A stretch of DNA of 64,000 bases from assembly GCF_002847015.1 (NCBI RefSeq), contig NZ_CP025085.1, positions 744,001-808,000 on the forward strand, in the 5' to 3' direction. A model generated the notes under the pieces. The model saw nothing but the letters and a program-made list of their open reading frames with translations, had not been told where the DNA came from and did not search any database. Origin of the DNA: Prodigiosinella confusarubida. GTDB taxonomy: Bacteria; Pseudomonadota; Gammaproteobacteria; Enterobacterales; Enterobacteriaceae. The first letter of the stretch is position 1, and each line of letters begins with the position of its first letter. Positions 35,787 through 50,694 of this stretch are shown one piece after another. The translations under genes and the position numbers were made by a program.

Positions 35787-36519
35787 TCATTTTTTCTTTC
35801 TCCCTGTATCTGATTGCGTCAAAAAAGGCGGGACAAGACCCGCCAAAGCTTCGCTGGTTCTTCTATAAGAATAACCAGCTGTCAGAAGCGCTTCGAGATC
35901 ATCGCTGCCACCGATATGGCGACTACTAATGAAGACCTGGGAAACCGTGTTTCGTCCGGCTACTGTACGCAGGCTGGCCGTAACGGCATCTTTACCCAGA
36001 ATAATCTCTTCATACTGGATGCCGTGATCCTGTAGCAGTTGTTTTATTTTGGTACAAAGCGGGCAACACGGTTTGGTAAACAAAGAAACAGATTTCTGAA
36101 CTTTAAAGTCTGGAGCCCGCTACTTCAGCATGGAGTAACCCCAGGAGTGTGGGCCGAATCTCAACTCGGTTTTCTCCACCAGCATGTTCATGACGTTAGT
36201 GAACTCGCATTACCGTCTGGAATAAACCGAATACTCTCTGCGTTCTGGTCTGCTTTCTAGGTATTCATCACGAAAGTATCATTTACGAAAAAGCACAAAA
36301 TGTTATCTACGCCAAATTGTTTGAACATGATAACTAACTCATTATAGCGTGGCAGATGGCTGGAGGAGCAGGTCGGTATAAAAACCCCCTGGCAATGAAA
36401 AAACTATAACGATTTTGTTGTTAAACACTTTGTCAGTAGTGACGTCAATCTATTGATCGTCCTTGACGAGTGTGAACAGTAGCCTGTGGGATTTCTTTGC
36501 CTTCTTGACTGACAAACAT
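35787..36519 (-). pseudogene. Decayed hybrid peroxiredoxin-glutaredoxin (Prx5-Grx)
   Basis: Reading the minus strand from ATG 36519 in shifting frames recovers a whole Prx5-Grx fusion: MFVSQEGKEIPQ, then [35 protein letters not shown] with the peroxidatic Cys, [59 protein letters not shown] and a glutaredoxin domain with a CPLC active site. Lesions: a frameshift near 36461, TAG at 36450-36452 and at 36257-36259 (both at expected Trp codons), frameshifts near 36381-36390 and 36207, TAG at 36120-36122, and loss of about 35 codons before the linker. Only the glutaredoxin part (to 36119) is still open, and it reads through the old terminator. The intact fusion reduces peroxides with glutathione and sits beside oxyR in related bacteria, as here. 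Confidence 0.88.
35821..35844 (-). terminator. Former terminator of the prx-grx gene
   Basis: On the minus strand GGCGGG/CCCGCC with a 6-nt loop is followed by TTTTTT. The remaining open frame runs through it, showing that the original stop codon is lost. Confidence 0.85.
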
Positions 36520-36611
36520 ATTTAAGCCTACTTAGTGGTAAAATTATATTTTTCTTAATGAATAAGCAGAGAGATATGTTTCGCTGAGAGACTTTATTCT
36601 TTTTTGTGTTG

Positions 36612-36657
36612 ATAGGGATAATCGTTCATTGCTATTCTATCTATCGTTGCTGGCTAT
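36612..36657 (+). promoter_or_regulatory. Candidate OxyR binding region upstream of oxyR
   Basis: ATAG at 36612 and CTAT at 36632, 36637, 36641 and 36654 recall the four ATAG/CTAT half-sites, about 10 bp apart, of OxyR operators. The spacing is only approximately right. Autorepression of oxyR and control of the divergent prx-grx gene would need such a site here. Confidence 0.35.
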
Positions 36658-36679
36658 CGTGGTTATGGAGAATTAGTGT

Positions 36680-37597
36680 ATGAATATTCGGGACTTAGAG
36701 TATCTAGTGGCATTGGCCGAGCATCGTCATTTTCGTCGAGCAGCGGATTCCTGTCACGTTAGCCAACCCACACTGAGTGGGCAAATTCGTAAGCTGGAAG
36801 ACGAGCTGGGCGTGATGCTGCTGGAAAGGACCAGCCGCAAGGTACTGTTTACTCAGGCGGGGTTACTGCTGGTGGAACAGGCCAGAACGGTGCTGCGTGA
36901 GGTTAAGGTACTGAAAGAGATGGCCAGCCAACAAGGGGAGAGTATGTCAGGGCCATTGCATATCGGTTTGATCCCTACGGTTGGACCGTATTTGTTACCG
37001 CAAATTATTCCCATGTTGCATCAGCTTTTTCCGAAGTTGGAAATGTACCTACACGAAGCACAGACCCATCAGTTGCTAGCCCAATTGGACAGCGGCAAGC
37101 TGGACTGCGCCATTTTGGCGATGGTGAAAGAAACAGAAGCGTTTATCGAAGTGCCACTGTTTGATGAACCTATGAAGCTGGCCATTTATCAGGATCATGC
37201 GTGGGCTAACCGTGAGCGCGTGGCAATGTCCGATTTGGCAGGAGAGAAATTGCTGATGCTGGAAGATGGTCATTGTCTGCGCGACCAGGCGATGGGATTC
37301 TGCTTCCAGGCCGGCGCAGATGAAGATACTCATTTTCGGGCCACCAGTCTGGAAACCCTGCGTAACATGGTCGCTGCTGGTAGTGGTATTACACTCCTGC
37401 CGTCACTGGCGGTACCCGCAGAACGGATACGCGATGGTGTGTGCTATCTGCCCTGCTACAAGCCAGAACCGAAGCGCACCATCGCGCTAGTTTACCGCCC
37501 AGGTTCACCATTGCGTAGCCGGTACGAGCAACTGGCTGATGCCATTCGTGAACATATGCAACAACATATGGAGCGTTTGTTAAAACAGACGGTTTAA
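36680..37597 (+). CDS. oxyR: LysR-type peroxide sensor OxyR
   Basis: A 305-residue redox-sensing regulator, the same length as in E. coli. The N-terminal LysR helix-turn-helix ([20 protein letters not shown]) is complete, and both redox cysteines are kept: C199 in EDGHCLRD and C208 in AMGFCFQ, which form the activating disulfide on peroxide exposure. So peroxide sensing remains intact though the neighbouring prx-grx gene has decayed. Its last 18 bp overlap the end of sthA on the opposite strand, as in E. coli. Confidence 0.97.
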   Translation: MNIRDLEYLVALAEHRHFRRAADSCHVSQPTLSGQIRKLEDELGVMLLERTSRKVLFTQAGLLLVEQARTVLREVKVLKEMASQQGESMSGPLHIGLIPTVGPYLLPQIIPMLHQLFPKLEMYLHEAQTHQLLAQLDSGKLDCAILAMVKETEAFIEVPLFDEPMKLAIYQDHAWANRERVAMSDLAGEKLLMLEDGHCLRDQAMGFCFQAGADEDTHFRATSLETLRNMVAAGSGITLLPSLAVPAERIRDGVCYLPCYKPEPKRTIALVYRPGSPLRSRYEQLADAIREHMQQHMERLLKQTV

Positions 37598-38989
37598 TCC
37601 ATTCAGAGCCGCTACCCGGAAGGCTTCGGCCATCGTCGGGTAGTTGAAGGTCGTATTGACGAAGTACTCGATAGTATTACCTTCACCTTTCTGTTCCATG
37701 ATGGCCTGACCGATGTGAATAATCTCGGCAGCCCGTTCACCAAAGCAGTGGATACCCAGAATCTGTTTGGTTTCGCGATGGAACAGAATTTTCAGACTCC
37801 CAACATTCATGCCGACAATCTGCGCCCGAGCTAGATGTTTGAATTGCGCCCGGCCCACTTCATAAGGCACTTTCAGTGCAGTCAGCTCTTGCTCGGTTTT
37901 ACCTACAGAACTGATTTCAGGAATGGTGTAGATCCCGGTGGGGATATCTTCAATCAGATGAGCGCTGGCATCACCTTTGGTAATGGCCTGCGCGGCAATG
38001 CGACCTTGATCATAGGCTGCTGAAGCCAGACTCGGGTAGCCAATGACATCACCTACAGCGTAGATGTGCGCCTGTGCTGTCTGATACATGCTGTTGACTT
38101 TAAGCTGCCCACGATTGTCGGTTTCCAGTCCTATATTTTCCAGCCCCAGATTCTCGGTGTTGCCAGTACGACCGTTAGCATACAGCAGACAATCAGCCTT
38201 CATTTTCTTACCGGATTTCAGATGGACGATAACACCATCGTCCAAACCTTCAATTCGCTCAAATTCTTCGTTATGACGAATTACTACGCCATTGTTCCAG
38301 AAGTGATAGGACAGCGCATCGGACATCTCCTGATCAAGAAATGCCAGCAGGCGATCGCGGGTGTTAATTAAATCCACTTTTACATTCAGACCGCGGAAAA
38401 TGGAGGCATATTCACAACCAATCACTCCGGCACCATAAATAATGACGTGCTGAGGTTCATAATCCAGTTGCAGGATAGAGTCACTGTCATAAATATGTGG
38501 GTGAGTGAAATCGACCTCCGCCGGATGATAAGGCCGGGAGCCAGGGGCGATAATGATATTGTCTGCCGTCAGCGTATCGTGCGTGTCATCCGGATAGTTG
38601 ACGACGATAGTGTGGGCATCAATGAAACGTGCTTCTCCAGAAAACAAATCGCAGTGGTTCCGTTCGTAGAAGCCTTGACGCATACGGGTTTGCTGCCCAA
38701 TGACACTGTCGGCATGGCGTAGGATGTCGGAAAAAGAGGAACTGATGACACGAGAGTTATCGCTGTAAAGCGGATTTTGGTTGAACTCTATAATACGGCT
38801 GACAGCGTGACGTAGGGCTTTGGAGGGAATGGTACCCCAGTGGGTACAACCGCCGCCGACACTATAGTGTTTTTCGATCACGGCGACTTTAGCGCCTTGT
38901 TTGGCTAACCCCATCGCGGCCCCTTCACCTCCGGGGCCAGATCCAATCACTATGGCATCGTAATTGTGTTGTTGCTGTTGTATGGACAT
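37580..38989 (-). CDS. sthA: Soluble pyridine nucleotide transhydrogenase
   Basis: A 469-residue flavoprotein of the disulfide-reductase fold that balances NADPH and NADH. The FAD motif [13 protein letters not shown], the NAD motif [16 protein letters not shown]-like segment and the C-terminal dimer interface ([14 protein letters not shown]) are present. The usual redox Cys pair is replaced by [13 protein letters not shown], which is normal for SthA. The ATG at 38989 fits E. coli; four extra codons upstream (39001) are possible. Ends convergently with oxyR. Confidence 0.95.
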   Translation of the reverse strand: MSIQQQQHNYDAIVIGSGPGGEGAAMGLAKQGAKVAVIEKHYSVGGGCTHWGTIPSKALRHAVSRIIEFNQNPLYSDNSRVISSSFSDILRHADSVIGQQTRMRQGFYERNHCDLFSGEARFIDAHTIVVNYPDDTHDTLTADNIIIAPGSRPYHPAEVDFTHPHIYDSDSILQLDYEPQHVIIYGAGVIGCEYASIFRGLNVKVDLINTRDRLLAFLDQEMSDALSYHFWNNGVVIRHNEEFERIEGLDDGVIVHLKSGKKMKADCLLYANGRTGNTENLGLENIGLETDNRGQLKVNSMYQTAQAHIYAVGDVIGYPSLASAAYDQGRIAAQAITKGDASAHLIEDIPTGIYTIPEISSVGKTEQELTALKVPYEVGRAQFKHLARAQIVGMNVGSLKILFHRETKQILGIHCFGERAAEIIHIGQAIMEQKGEGNTIEYFVNTTFNYPTMAEAFRVAALNGLNRLF

Positions 38990-39185
38990 GGTAGGACACA
39001 CCTATTTTAATACAAATTACTAACGCGATTGTAACATCCTCTGCAAAATAACCCAATCATCCCTTTAATTCGTAGGGGAACTTATTGTTGCACTTTTAAC
39101 ATAGTCATTTTGGCTCAGTATGTAGTTAATAAAGTTTGCTATAGTGATTCTCTGGACAAGGAGAACAGATAATTTGGGCACGATA

Positions 39186-39815
39186 ATGGGTATCAGAGCG
39201 CAGCAAAAAGAACGGACGCGTCGTTCCCTTATAGAGGCAGCGTTTAGCCAACTAAGTGCTGAACGTAGTTTTGCCAGTCTGAGTTTACGTGAAGTTGCTC
39301 GTGAAGCCGGGATAGCACCAACTTCTTTTTATCGCCATTTTCGTGACGTAGACGAACTGGGGCTGACCATGGTCGACGAAAGTGGACTTATGCTACGCCA
39401 ACTGATGCGACAGGCACGTCAGCGGATTGCCAAAGGTGGTAGCGTCATCAAAACGTCCGTTTCCACGTTTATGGAATTTATTGGCAATAATCCTAATGCT
39501 TTTAGACTGTTGTTGAGGGAAAGATCAGGAACATCGGCCGCTTTTCGTGCTGCGGTCGCCAGAGAAATTCAACATTTTATTGCTGAACTGGCCGATTATC
39601 TCGAAGTCGAAAATCGTATCCCGCGCAGTTTTGCCGAAGCACAGGCAGAAGCGATGGTGATCATTGTTTTCAGCGCGGGTGCAGAGGCGTTGGATGTGAG
39701 TACGGAACAACGTCGTCAACTGGAAGAGCGGTTGGTGTTGCAGTTACGTATGATTTCAAAAGGTGCGTGTTACTGGTACAGAAGAGAAGCTGGTAAAGGG
39801 TTTGTTTCATCTTGA
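39186..39815 (+). CDS. fabR: TetR-type repressor of unsaturated fatty acid synthesis, FabR
   Basis: A 209-residue TetR-family repressor of fabA and fabB that responds to the unsaturated/saturated acyl pool. The start M-G-I-R-A-Q-Q-K at 39186 matches E. coli FabR; the open frame from 39144 is not conserved. The helix-turn-helix [20 protein letters not shown] is intact. yijD begins 24 bp downstream and is probably co-transcribed; sthA diverges. Confidence 0.95.
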   Translation: MGIRAQQKERTRRSLIEAAFSQLSAERSFASLSLREVAREAGIAPTSFYRHFRDVDELGLTMVDESGLMLRQLMRQARQRIAKGGSVIKTSVSTFMEFIGNNPNAFRLLLRERSGTSAAFRAAVAREIQHFIAELADYLEVENRIPRSFAEAQAEAMVIIVFSAGAEALDVSTEQRRQLEERLVLQLRMISKGACYWYRREAGKGFVSS

Positions 39816-39839
39816 GGCTTCGTGACTTGGGGGAAAATC

Positions 39840-40211
39840 ATGGCAGAGCAGGTGAGTAAAGAGAACGGTACATTAGTGTTGGCACTGGTTGCAGGTTTGT
39901 CAGTAAATGGCGCATTTGCTGCGTTATTTAGTTCGGTAGTGCCTTTTTCCATTTTCCCGCCAATAGCATTGGTTTTGTCTGTTTATTGTTTGCATCAACA
40001 CTATATGCGTCATGTTATGCCGCAAGGTATTCCATTGCTCGCCGCAGGCTGTTTTTTGCTTGGCTTATTGCTCTACAGTGCGATTCTCCGCGCGGAATAT
40101 CCACAGATCGGTTCCAATTTTGTACCGTCGATTCTCTGTGTTGTATTGGCATTGTGGTTGGTTGCTAAATTGCGTGCACGTAAGTCTGCCACCAAGGTCA
40201 ATATGCTTTAG
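39840..40211 (+). CDS. yijD: Inner-membrane protein YijD (DUF1422)
   Basis: A 123-residue membrane protein of unknown function with four hydrophobic segments, similar to E. coli YijD across its length ([51 protein letters not shown]). The ATG at 39840 follows a GGGGG site; the in-frame start at 39822 is less likely. It lies directly after fabR, as in E. coli, which hints at a link to membrane lipid control without proving it. Confidence 0.88.
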   Translation: MAEQVSKENGTLVLALVAGLSVNGAFAALFSSVVPFSIFPPIALVLSVYCLHQHYMRHVMPQGIPLLAAGCFLLGLLLYSAILRAEYPQIGSNFVPSILCVVLALWLVAKLRARKSATKVNML

Positions 40212-40234
40212 ATAATATCTCCGAATACGTGAGC

Positions 40235-40262
40235 AAAAAACCAGGGGACCGATTCCCTGGTT
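40235..40262 (-). terminator. Terminator between yijD and trmA
   Basis: An AACCAGGG/CCCTGGTT stem with an 8-nt loop. The A-run on its left gives a T-tract on the minus strand, so it terminates trmA; it may also stop yijD weakly. Confidence 0.8.
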
Positions 40263-40272
40263 GCTAGCGGTT

Positions 40273-41376
40273 TTATTTGCGTTTTTCCAGCAATACACCA
40301 CATTCCATATGATGTGTATAAGGGAACTGATCAAACAGTGCCAATCGACTCATCTGATGGGTTTGGTTTAGGGTTTCAAGATTGGCACACAGTGTGTCTG
40401 GATTGCAGGAGATATAAAGAATACGCGGATACTCCTGTGCCAGTCGTACTGTGTCATCATCCAAGCCACTGCGTGGTGGATCAACAAATATCGTTTCACA
40501 ACGATAGCTGGAAAGATCGATACCCTGCAGACGATTAAACTGGCGGACACCTCGCATTGCCTGGGTAAATTCTTCTGCTGCCATACGGATAATCTGCACA
40601 TTATCAATCTGGTTGGCGACAATACTGTATTGAGCCGCGGCCACCGATGGTTTAGCGATTTCCGTTGCCAATACGCGTTCAAAATGACGAGCTAGTGCCA
40701 GTGAAAAGTTACCATTGCCGCAGTACAGCTCCAGTAAATCACCCTTAGATCCTTCCGTGACTGACAGCGCCCATTCCAGCATTTGAATGTTCATCGCCGC
40801 ATTGGGCTGGGTAAAGCTATTTTCCACCTGTCGATAAATCATCTGTTTACCGGCAACTGGCAGGCACTCGTCTATATAATCGCGATCAAGACAGATTTTC
40901 GTCTTGGTCGCTCGTCCTATGAGTTGTAAGGCGAAACCTTGCGCACGCAGATAGTCCCGTAAGGCCGAGGCCTGTTGTTGCCACTCGTCATCCAACACTT
41001 TGTGATATAGCAGTGACACCACGATTTCACCACTCAATGTGGAAAGATAATCGACCTGGAACAACTTACGGCGCAGTACCGGTTGCGGACGTAATGCCGC
41101 CAGCAACACCGGCATCAGTCGGTTGATCAGTTCACTGGCCGCCGGAAATTGCTCCACCCTGATTCTCTGTTTGGTTTGCTGATCAAACATGATGTGGTAA
41201 AGGTCGTCTCCTTCATGCCAGATGCGAAATTCTGCACGCATCCGGTAATGGCTGACCGGCGAGCGGAAAACGACAGGCTCTGGCGCACTGAAAGGTGCCA
41301 TTATCGCTTTAATTCGCCCGACTTTTTCTTCAAGTTGGGCATCATATTGATCGATTGGCAGGATTTCTGGCGTCAT
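40273..41376 (-). CDS. trmA: tRNA (uracil-5-)-methyltransferase
   Basis: A 367-residue SAM-dependent enzyme that makes ribothymidine at position 54 of tRNAs. The SAM motif [16 protein letters not shown], the [11 protein letters not shown] segment and the catalytic Cys in [10 protein letters not shown] are intact. One residue longer than E. coli TrmA. Start ATG at 41376. It diverges from btuB across a region with a perfect palindrome and the cobalamin riboswitch. Confidence 0.96.
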   Translation of the reverse strand: MTPEILPIDQYDAQLEEKVGRIKAIMAPFSAPEPVVFRSPVSHYRMRAEFRIWHEGDDLYHIMFDQQTKQRIRVEQFPAASELINRLMPVLLAALRPQPVLRRKLFQVDYLSTLSGEIVVSLLYHKVLDDEWQQQASALRDYLRAQGFALQLIGRATKTKICLDRDYIDECLPVAGKQMIYRQVENSFTQPNAAMNIQMLEWALSVTEGSKGDLLELYCGNGNFSLALARHFERVLATEIAKPSVAAAQYSIVANQIDNVQIIRMAAEEFTQAMRGVRQFNRLQGIDLSSYRCETIFVDPPRSGLDDDTVRLAQEYPRILYISCNPDTLCANLETLNQTHQMSRLALFDQFPYTHHMECGVLLEKRK

Positions 41377-41480
41377 GGTTATCTCGTCTGAAAAACGGTT
41401 AGTGCGGTGACATTACTGGCGGCGATTGTAGGGAATCTTGATGGGATGTCCAGCATTGTCATGCGTATTTCCTATTCATT

Positions 41481-41504
41481 GAATGGAAGTCTAGACTTCC
41501 ATTC
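41481..41504. promoter_or_regulatory. Perfect 24-bp palindrome, possible MetJ operator upstream of btuB
   Basis: Positions 41481-41504 are fully self-complementary with core GGAAGTCTAGACTTCC (41485-41500). Read as two 8-bp units, GGAAGTCT and AGACTTCC each match the met box AGACGTCT at 6 of 8 bases, the minimum arrangement for a MetJ dimer pair. A weak -10 (TAGCAT, 41515-41520) lies downstream, putting the palindrome over the -35 region of the btuB transcript. Identity of the binding protein is inference. Confidence 0.5.
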
Positions 41505-41523
41505 GACCCGATCGTAGCATGAG

Positions 41524-41725
41524 CGTCCGGCCTTGCTCTATAAGTTAAAAGGGAATCCAGTGTAAATCTGGAGCTGACGCGCAGCGGTAAGGGGAAATTG
41601 GGGGCAATAGCATTTTGCAGACACTGTCGTATTACGATGGGAAGTCATTGTCTCTATGTTGGCAACAACAGTACTCAAGTCCGAAGACCTGCCGGTATAC
41701 GTCGCAATGTTCATGATCATCGCGT
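41524..41725 (+). promoter_or_regulatory. Cobalamin (AdoCbl) riboswitch of btuB
   Basis: The leader is close to the E. coli btuB riboswitch: AAAAGGGAATCCAGTGTAAA, then GGAGCTGACGCGCAGCGGTA near 41570-41589, GGGAAGTCATTGTCTC near 41639-41654, and the B12 box AAGTCCGAAGACCTGCC near 41678-41694. It folds around adenosylcobalamin and blocks btuB translation and expression when B12 is plentiful. The hairpin GCATCC/GGATGC (41747-41771) just before the start codon is the likely expression platform that hides the ribosome site. Confidence 0.93.
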
Positions 41726-41779
41726 GCTATCGATTATGGTAATGCGGCATCCTCCAATACTGTTTGGATGCTTTATAGA

Positions 41780-43651
41780 ATGTTTGATAAAAAATTTACG
41801 CTGCTGGCAGGGCTTTGCGCCACAGCTTTTTCTGGGTGGGCACAAGGGAACAATAGTACACAGCAAGACAGTAGCGATACGTTGGTGGTTACCGCAAACC
41901 GTTTTTCCCAACCTGTTTCCTCTGTGCTGGCGTCGACAACCATTGTCACTAAAGAAGAGATTGACCGCTGGCAAGCCAAAAGTCTGATTGACGTGATGCG
42001 GCGTCTTCCGGGCGTCGATGTAGCCCAAAATGGCGGGTTGGGACAGTCGAGTTCGTTGTTTATTCGTGGGACTGAATCACGCCATGTGTTGGTGCTGATT
42101 GATGGTATTCGTCTTAATCAAGCCGGTGTTACCGGTTCTTCCGATATCAGCCAGATTCCTATTTCATTGGTTCAGAAAATTGAATACATCCGTGGGCCGC
42201 GTTCGGCTGTCTATGGATCCGATGCTATCGGTGGTGTAGTCAACATTATTACTGTTCGTAAAAAGAAGGGATCAACCCTTTCTGCTGGCATGGGATCCCA
42301 TGGTTATCAAACTTATGATGCTTCCACACAACAACAACTGGGTGACAGCACGCTGGCAACGCTGGCGGGTAATTATACTTATACCAAAGGGTTTGATGTC
42401 GTAGCGAATTTGCCTGATGGTTTTGGTGACCCAGCCCAAACCGATCGTGATGGATTCATGAGTAAATCGCTGTATGGCGCGCTTGAGCATCAGTTTAGCG
42501 ATATCATCAGTGGTTTTGTTCGTGGTTACGAATTTGATAATCGTACTGATTACGATGGTACATTAAGTTCCACCCGCTTAGGTGCATTGCCAGATACCCG
42601 TCAGTTATACAACCAGTCCTGGGATACAGGTCTGCGCTACCATCAAGGTATGTGGTCTTCCCAGTTGATCACCAGTTATAGCCATAGTAAAGATTACAAC
42701 TACGACCCGCGTTATGGCCGCTATGATATCTCCGCGACGCTGGATGATATTCAGCAATACAACGTTCAATGGGGAAATACGTTACAGGTTGGTCAGGGTA
42801 ATATCAGTGCAGGGTTGGATTGGCAGAAACAGACAACTGAACCTGGAACCAATTTTTTGACTCAAGGATATGCACTGCGCAATACCGGTATTTACACTAC
42901 TGCGCAGCAACTGTTTGGGCCGATCACCCTTGAAGGTGCCGTTCGTAGTGATAACAGTTCTCAGTTTGGTCAGCATACGACCTGGCAAAGCAGTGCGGCA
43001 TGGGAATTCATTTCTGGATATCGACTGCTGGCTTCCTATGGTACGGCTTATAAGGCCCCTAATCTTGGTCAGCTTTACAGTTCATACGGCAACAGCAGTT
43101 TGAAACCGGAAGAGAGCGAGCAGTGGGAAGGTGGTGTCGAAGGACTTACCGGTCCGGTTAATTGGCGGGTTTCAGCCTACCGAAACGATATAGACAACCT
43201 CATTGAGTTCGACAATTCCAGTCTTCGTTACTTCAACGTTGGTAAAGCGCGCATCAAGGGTATCGAAAGTACAGCATCCTTCGAGACTGGATTTTTCAGT
43301 CACACAATATCTTATGACTATGTTGATCCGCGAAATGCGCGAACAAATGAAGTACTTTTGAGACGTGCCAAGCAGCAGTTCAAGTATGAACTAGACTGGC
43401 AACTGTATAGTTTTGACTGGGCGGTAACTTATCATTACCTGGGGGAACGTTTTGATAATGATTTCAACCTATCTGAAAAAATAAAGATGGGAGGTGTCAG
43501 TTTATGGGACATTGCCGTTTCATATCCGATAACCTCTCAGCTTACGGTTCGTGGTAGAATTGCCAATCTGTTTGATAAAAATTATGAGACGGCATATGGC
43601 TACCGAACCGCAGGGCGAGAATATTATCTCACCGGAAGCTATACCTTCTGA
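41780..43651 (+). CDS. btuB: TonB-dependent vitamin B12 outer-membrane receptor
   Basis: A 623-residue outer-membrane beta-barrel that imports cobalamin with TonB energy. The ATG at 41780 starts a clean signal peptide ([19 protein letters not shown]); an ATG at 41768 lies inside the expression-platform hairpin and is less likely. The TonB box [10 protein letters not shown] is near the mature N-terminus, followed by the plug ([28 protein letters not shown]) and a C-terminal barrel ending in Tyr-Thr-Phe. Controlled by the riboswitch above. Its 3' end overlaps murI by 56 bp. Confidence 0.96.
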   Translation: MFDKKFTLLAGLCATAFSGWAQGNNSTQQDSSDTLVVTANRFSQPVSSVLASTTIVTKEEIDRWQAKSLIDVMRRLPGVDVAQNGGLGQSSSLFIRGTESRHVLVLIDGIRLNQAGVTGSSDISQIPISLVQKIEYIRGPRSAVYGSDAIGGVVNIITVRKKKGSTLSAGMGSHGYQTYDASTQQQLGDSTLATLAGNYTYTKGFDVVANLPDGFGDPAQTDRDGFMSKSLYGALEHQFSDIISGFVRGYEFDNRTDYDGTLSSTRLGALPDTRQLYNQSWDTGLRYHQGMWSSQLITSYSHSKDYNYDPRYGRYDISATLDDIQQYNVQWGNTLQVGQGNISAGLDWQKQTTEPGTNFLTQGYALRNTGIYTTAQQLFGPITLEGAVRSDNSSQFGQHTTWQSSAAWEFISGYRLLASYGTAYKAPNLGQLYSSYGNSSLKPEESEQWEGGVEGLTGPVNWRVSAYRNDIDNLIEFDNSSLRYFNVGKARIKGIESTASFETGFFSHTISYDYVDPRNARTNEVLLRRAKQQFKYELDWQLYSFDWAVTYHYLGERFDNDFNLSEKIKMGGVSLWDIAVSYPITSQLTVRGRIANLFDKNYETAYGYRTAGREYYLTGSYTF

Positions 43652-44456
43652 GTTACCCGCTGCCCGCCCTTCCATTTTGATTTTTGATTCAGGGGTGGGC
43701 GGTTTATCCGTTTATGACGAAATCCGAAATTTACTGCCGGATTTACATTATATCTATGCATTTGATAATGAGGCTTTCCCTTATGGTGAAAAGCCGGAAC
43801 AATTCATTATTGAACGAGTGTTGGCAATTGTTGGAGCTGTACAGAGACATCACTCTTTATCGTTGGTGGTCATCGCCTGTAATACTGCGAGTACTATTTC
43901 GCTTCCCGCTCTGAGAACGCGTTTTCCTTTTCCCGTTGTCGGTGTAGTTCCGGCGGTAAAACCTGCAGCAAAACTCACGCGAAATGGTGTTGTAGGATTA
44001 TTGGCAACACGCGCTACAGTTCAGCGACCTTATACTTATGAACTGATTTCTCGCTTTGCCAATGACTGCAAAATTCTTTTATTGGGGTCAGCAGAATTAG
44101 TGGAATGCGGAGAGGCGAAGCTACGGGGTGACGTTATTTCGGCAGAAGTGCTGCAAAAAATTCTCAAGCCGTGGCTCAAGTTACCGGAACCACCTGATAC
44201 TGTCGTTTTAGGATGTACACATTTTCCTTTATTGACAGATGAACTTCAACGAGCGTTACCGGATGGTACCCGGTTGGTTGATTCTGGCTCTGCCATTGCG
44301 AGAAGAACAGCATGGCTGATCGATCATTTGGATACGCCAGTTTTATCAAGAGAAACAAATTTGGCCTATTGTCTCACTATTACTCCCAAAGTGGCTGCTT
44401 TATGGCCAGTGCTACGTCGTTATGGCTTTCACTCGTTGGAAAAACTATCACTTTAG
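43596..44456 (+). CDS. murI: Glutamate racemase
   Basis: A 286-residue enzyme that makes D-glutamate for peptidoglycan. The two catalytic cysteines are in VIACNTAST and [10 protein letters not shown], with [14 protein letters not shown] at the N-terminus. As in E. coli, an extra N-terminal segment precedes the core; in E. coli it mediates activation by UDP-MurNAc-L-Ala. The ATG at 43596 lies inside btuB, giving a 56-bp overlap that is also seen in E. coli. The rRNA operon follows. Confidence 0.96.
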   Translation: MATEPQGENIISPEAIPSELPAARPSILIFDSGVGGLSVYDEIRNLLPDLHYIYAFDNEAFPYGEKPEQFIIERVLAIVGAVQRHHSLSLVVIACNTASTISLPALRTRFPFPVVGVVPAVKPAAKLTRNGVVGLLATRATVQRPYTYELISRFANDCKILLLGSAELVECGEAKLRGDVISAEVLQKILKPWLKLPEPPDTVVLGCTHFPLLTDELQRALPDGTRLVDSGSAIARRTAWLIDHLDTPVLSRETNLAYCLTITPKVAALWPVLRRYGFHSLEKLSL

Positions 44457-44507
44457 TGAATTGGTGGGTAAATATTGAGCGGTTGAATTTATTTTTGTAT
44501 TTAGTGC

Positions 44508-44632
44508 TTGTCAGAGGAAAAGAACTCCCTATAATGCGCCTCCACTGACACGGCAACAGCGATGATGTTGTGGTGGTTTCAGTAAGAATTAGAGTTTGTA
44601 TTACTTGACTTTCTAGCGGAAACGCATAGTAT
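44508..44632 (+). promoter_or_regulatory. rRNA operon promoters P1 and P2
   Basis: P1: TTGTCA (44508-44513), 16-bp spacer, TATAAT (44530-44535), then the GC-rich GCGCCTCC discriminator typical of ppGpp-controlled rrn P1. P2: TTGACT (44605-44610), 16-bp spacer, TAGTAT (44627-44632). An AT-rich stretch before P1 could serve as an UP element. Confidence 0.88.
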
Positions 44633-44644
44633 ATGCGGCCCGCG

Positions 44645-44674
44645 ACCACGAAAAGGTGGTCCTGCTCTTTAACA
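44645..44674 (+). promoter_or_regulatory. rRNA leader antitermination signals (boxB-like, boxA)
   Basis: ACCACGAAAAGGTGGT forms a boxB-like hairpin and TGCTCTTTAACA (44663-44674) is boxA, where NusB/NusE assemble. A second boxA lies before the 23S gene at 46742-46753. The 15-nt arms 44682-44696 and 46396-46410 are exact complements and form the RNase III stem around 16S. Confidence 0.85.
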
Positions 44675-44825
44675 ATATAATCAGACAATCTGTGTGGGCA
44701 CTCACAGGACCCTATCGTAATCAATACGAAAAGACTTGAAGAGTGACTGACAGTAAATTCATTACGAATAGACAGTTATAAATTCTTTGAGCATCGCTTC
44801 TTCGGAAGCACATCAAACAAATCTT

Positions 44826-46368
<1,543 letters not shown>

Positions 46369-46437
46369 CCAAAGATAGCCGTTGTGTGAAGTGCTCACAC
46401 AGATTGTCTGATGAAGTACGAGCAGAAATACCTTTAT

Positions 46438-46514
<77 letters not shown>

Positions 46515-46614
46515 ATTTCTTTCCATGCTGTGTTGTGTTTTTGTCACGGGCGAGAGTCTGTGTCGAGAATGAGGCCTTGCCTGACGGAAATTTGTGTAAA
46601 GGTTTTCATGCGAT

Positions 46615-46690
46615 GGGGCTATAGCTCAGCTGGGAGAGCGCCTGCTTTGCACGCAGGAGGTCTGCGGTTCGATCCCGCATAGCTCCACCA
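46615..46690 (+). tRNA. alaT: tRNA-Ala (anticodon TGC)
   Basis: A 76-nt cloverleaf beginning GGGGCTATAGCTCAG with CTTTGCACG anticodon loop and an encoded CCA end. Second tRNA of the 16S-23S spacer. The symbol is by type only. Confidence 0.97.
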
Positions 46691-46889
46691 TACAAAAAAA
46701 GACTTCAGAGTATATTGGCAACAGTATGCTGTGAAGTATTTTGCTCTTTAACAATCTGGAACAAGCTGAAAATTGAAACGATACAGCGAAACCTGCCTTG
46801 ATGGCGGGAGTTGGCTGTATCAGAGTCTCTCAAATAATCGCAGCGCGAGGTGGTCTTGCTCTTTTGAAAAAGACACCTTCGGGTTGTGA

Positions 46890-49899
<3,010 letters not shown>

Positions 49900-50008
49900 A
49901 CAACACCGAAGGTGTTTTGGACGAGAGACGCAAAGATATTTTCAGCGATGTTCCGAGATTGGTTCTGATGGTTGCGCGGAAGTGTGACGGTCGGGATGAA
50001 ACAGAATT

Positions 50009-50128
50009 TGCCTGGCGGCGATAGCGCGGTGGTCCCACCTGACCCCATGCCGAACTCAGCAGTGAAACGCCGTAGCGCCGATGGTAGTGTGGGGTCTCCC
50101 CATGTGAGAGTAGGGAACTGCCAGGCAT
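50009..50128 (+). rRNA. 5S ribosomal RNA
   Basis: Complete 120-nt gene from TGCCTGGCGGCGATAGCG to CTGCCAGGCAT, nearly identical to E. coli 5S. Confidence 0.99.
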
Positions 50129-50247
50129 CAAACACGTGCTAACAGAGATATCTGATAGCCAACAGAATTACGGAAGTAGTTCTGAGCACGGAAAGTGAGC
50201 CCTGATGAGGGGTAAGTATCAGGATGATACAACGTAGCAGAATCGGT

Positions 50248-50324
50248 GGAGCGGTAGTTCAGTTGGTTAGAATACCTGCCTGTCACGCAGGGGGTCGCGG
50301 GTTCGAGTCCCGTCCGTTCCGCCA
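50248..50324 (+). tRNA. aspT: tRNA-Asp (anticodon GTC)
   Basis: A 77-nt tRNA beginning GGAGCGGTAGTTCAG with CCTGTCACGC anticodon arm and encoded CCA. A distal tRNA of the rRNA operon, as in E. coli rrnC. Confidence 0.97.
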
Positions 50325-50332
50325 CCCTATTT

Positions 50333-50408
50333 AGGGGCGTAGTTCAATTGGTAGAGCACCGGTCTCCAAAACCGGGTGTTGGGAGTTCGAGTCTCTCCGC
50401 CCCTGCCA
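50333..50408 (+). tRNA. trpT: tRNA-Trp (anticodon CCA)
   Basis: A 76-nt tRNA beginning AGGGGCGTAGTTCAATTGG with TCTCCAAAA anticodon loop and encoded CCA. The Asp-Trp pair at the operon end is the E. coli rrnC arrangement. Confidence 0.97.
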
Positions 50409-50414
50409 AGAAAT

Positions 50415-50445
50415 AACCCTTCACATTATTGTGAAGGGTTTTTTT
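50415..50445 (+). terminator. Terminator of the rRNA operon
   Basis: A perfect 10-bp stem AACCCTTCAC/GTGAAGGGTT with a 6-nt loop followed by seven T residues. Confidence 0.93.
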
Positions 50446-50694
50446 CGTTTAGAATTTTATGTCTCAGCTTGCATTGCATCGAATATGATATCAATTTCAT
50501 AATTGTTGCTCCTCTAATTATTTAATTATCCCTTATAACTGAATATTGTTATAACCAACTGGTTCTGATGATGTTTCTATCTACAGACCTTTTTAGCTGT
50601 AATTATGCACAAAATCATCGTAATGTCAGGTTGTGAGCTTGCTCATCCATACTTCTTAATAATTCGACTACAACTATTTTATGCTCGGAACTGG

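Noticed and set aside
35787-36083. Stand-alone glutaredoxin gene
   Set aside because: The upstream sequence is a recognisable broken peroxiredoxin in line with it, so it is the tail of a pseudogene rather than an independent intact gene.
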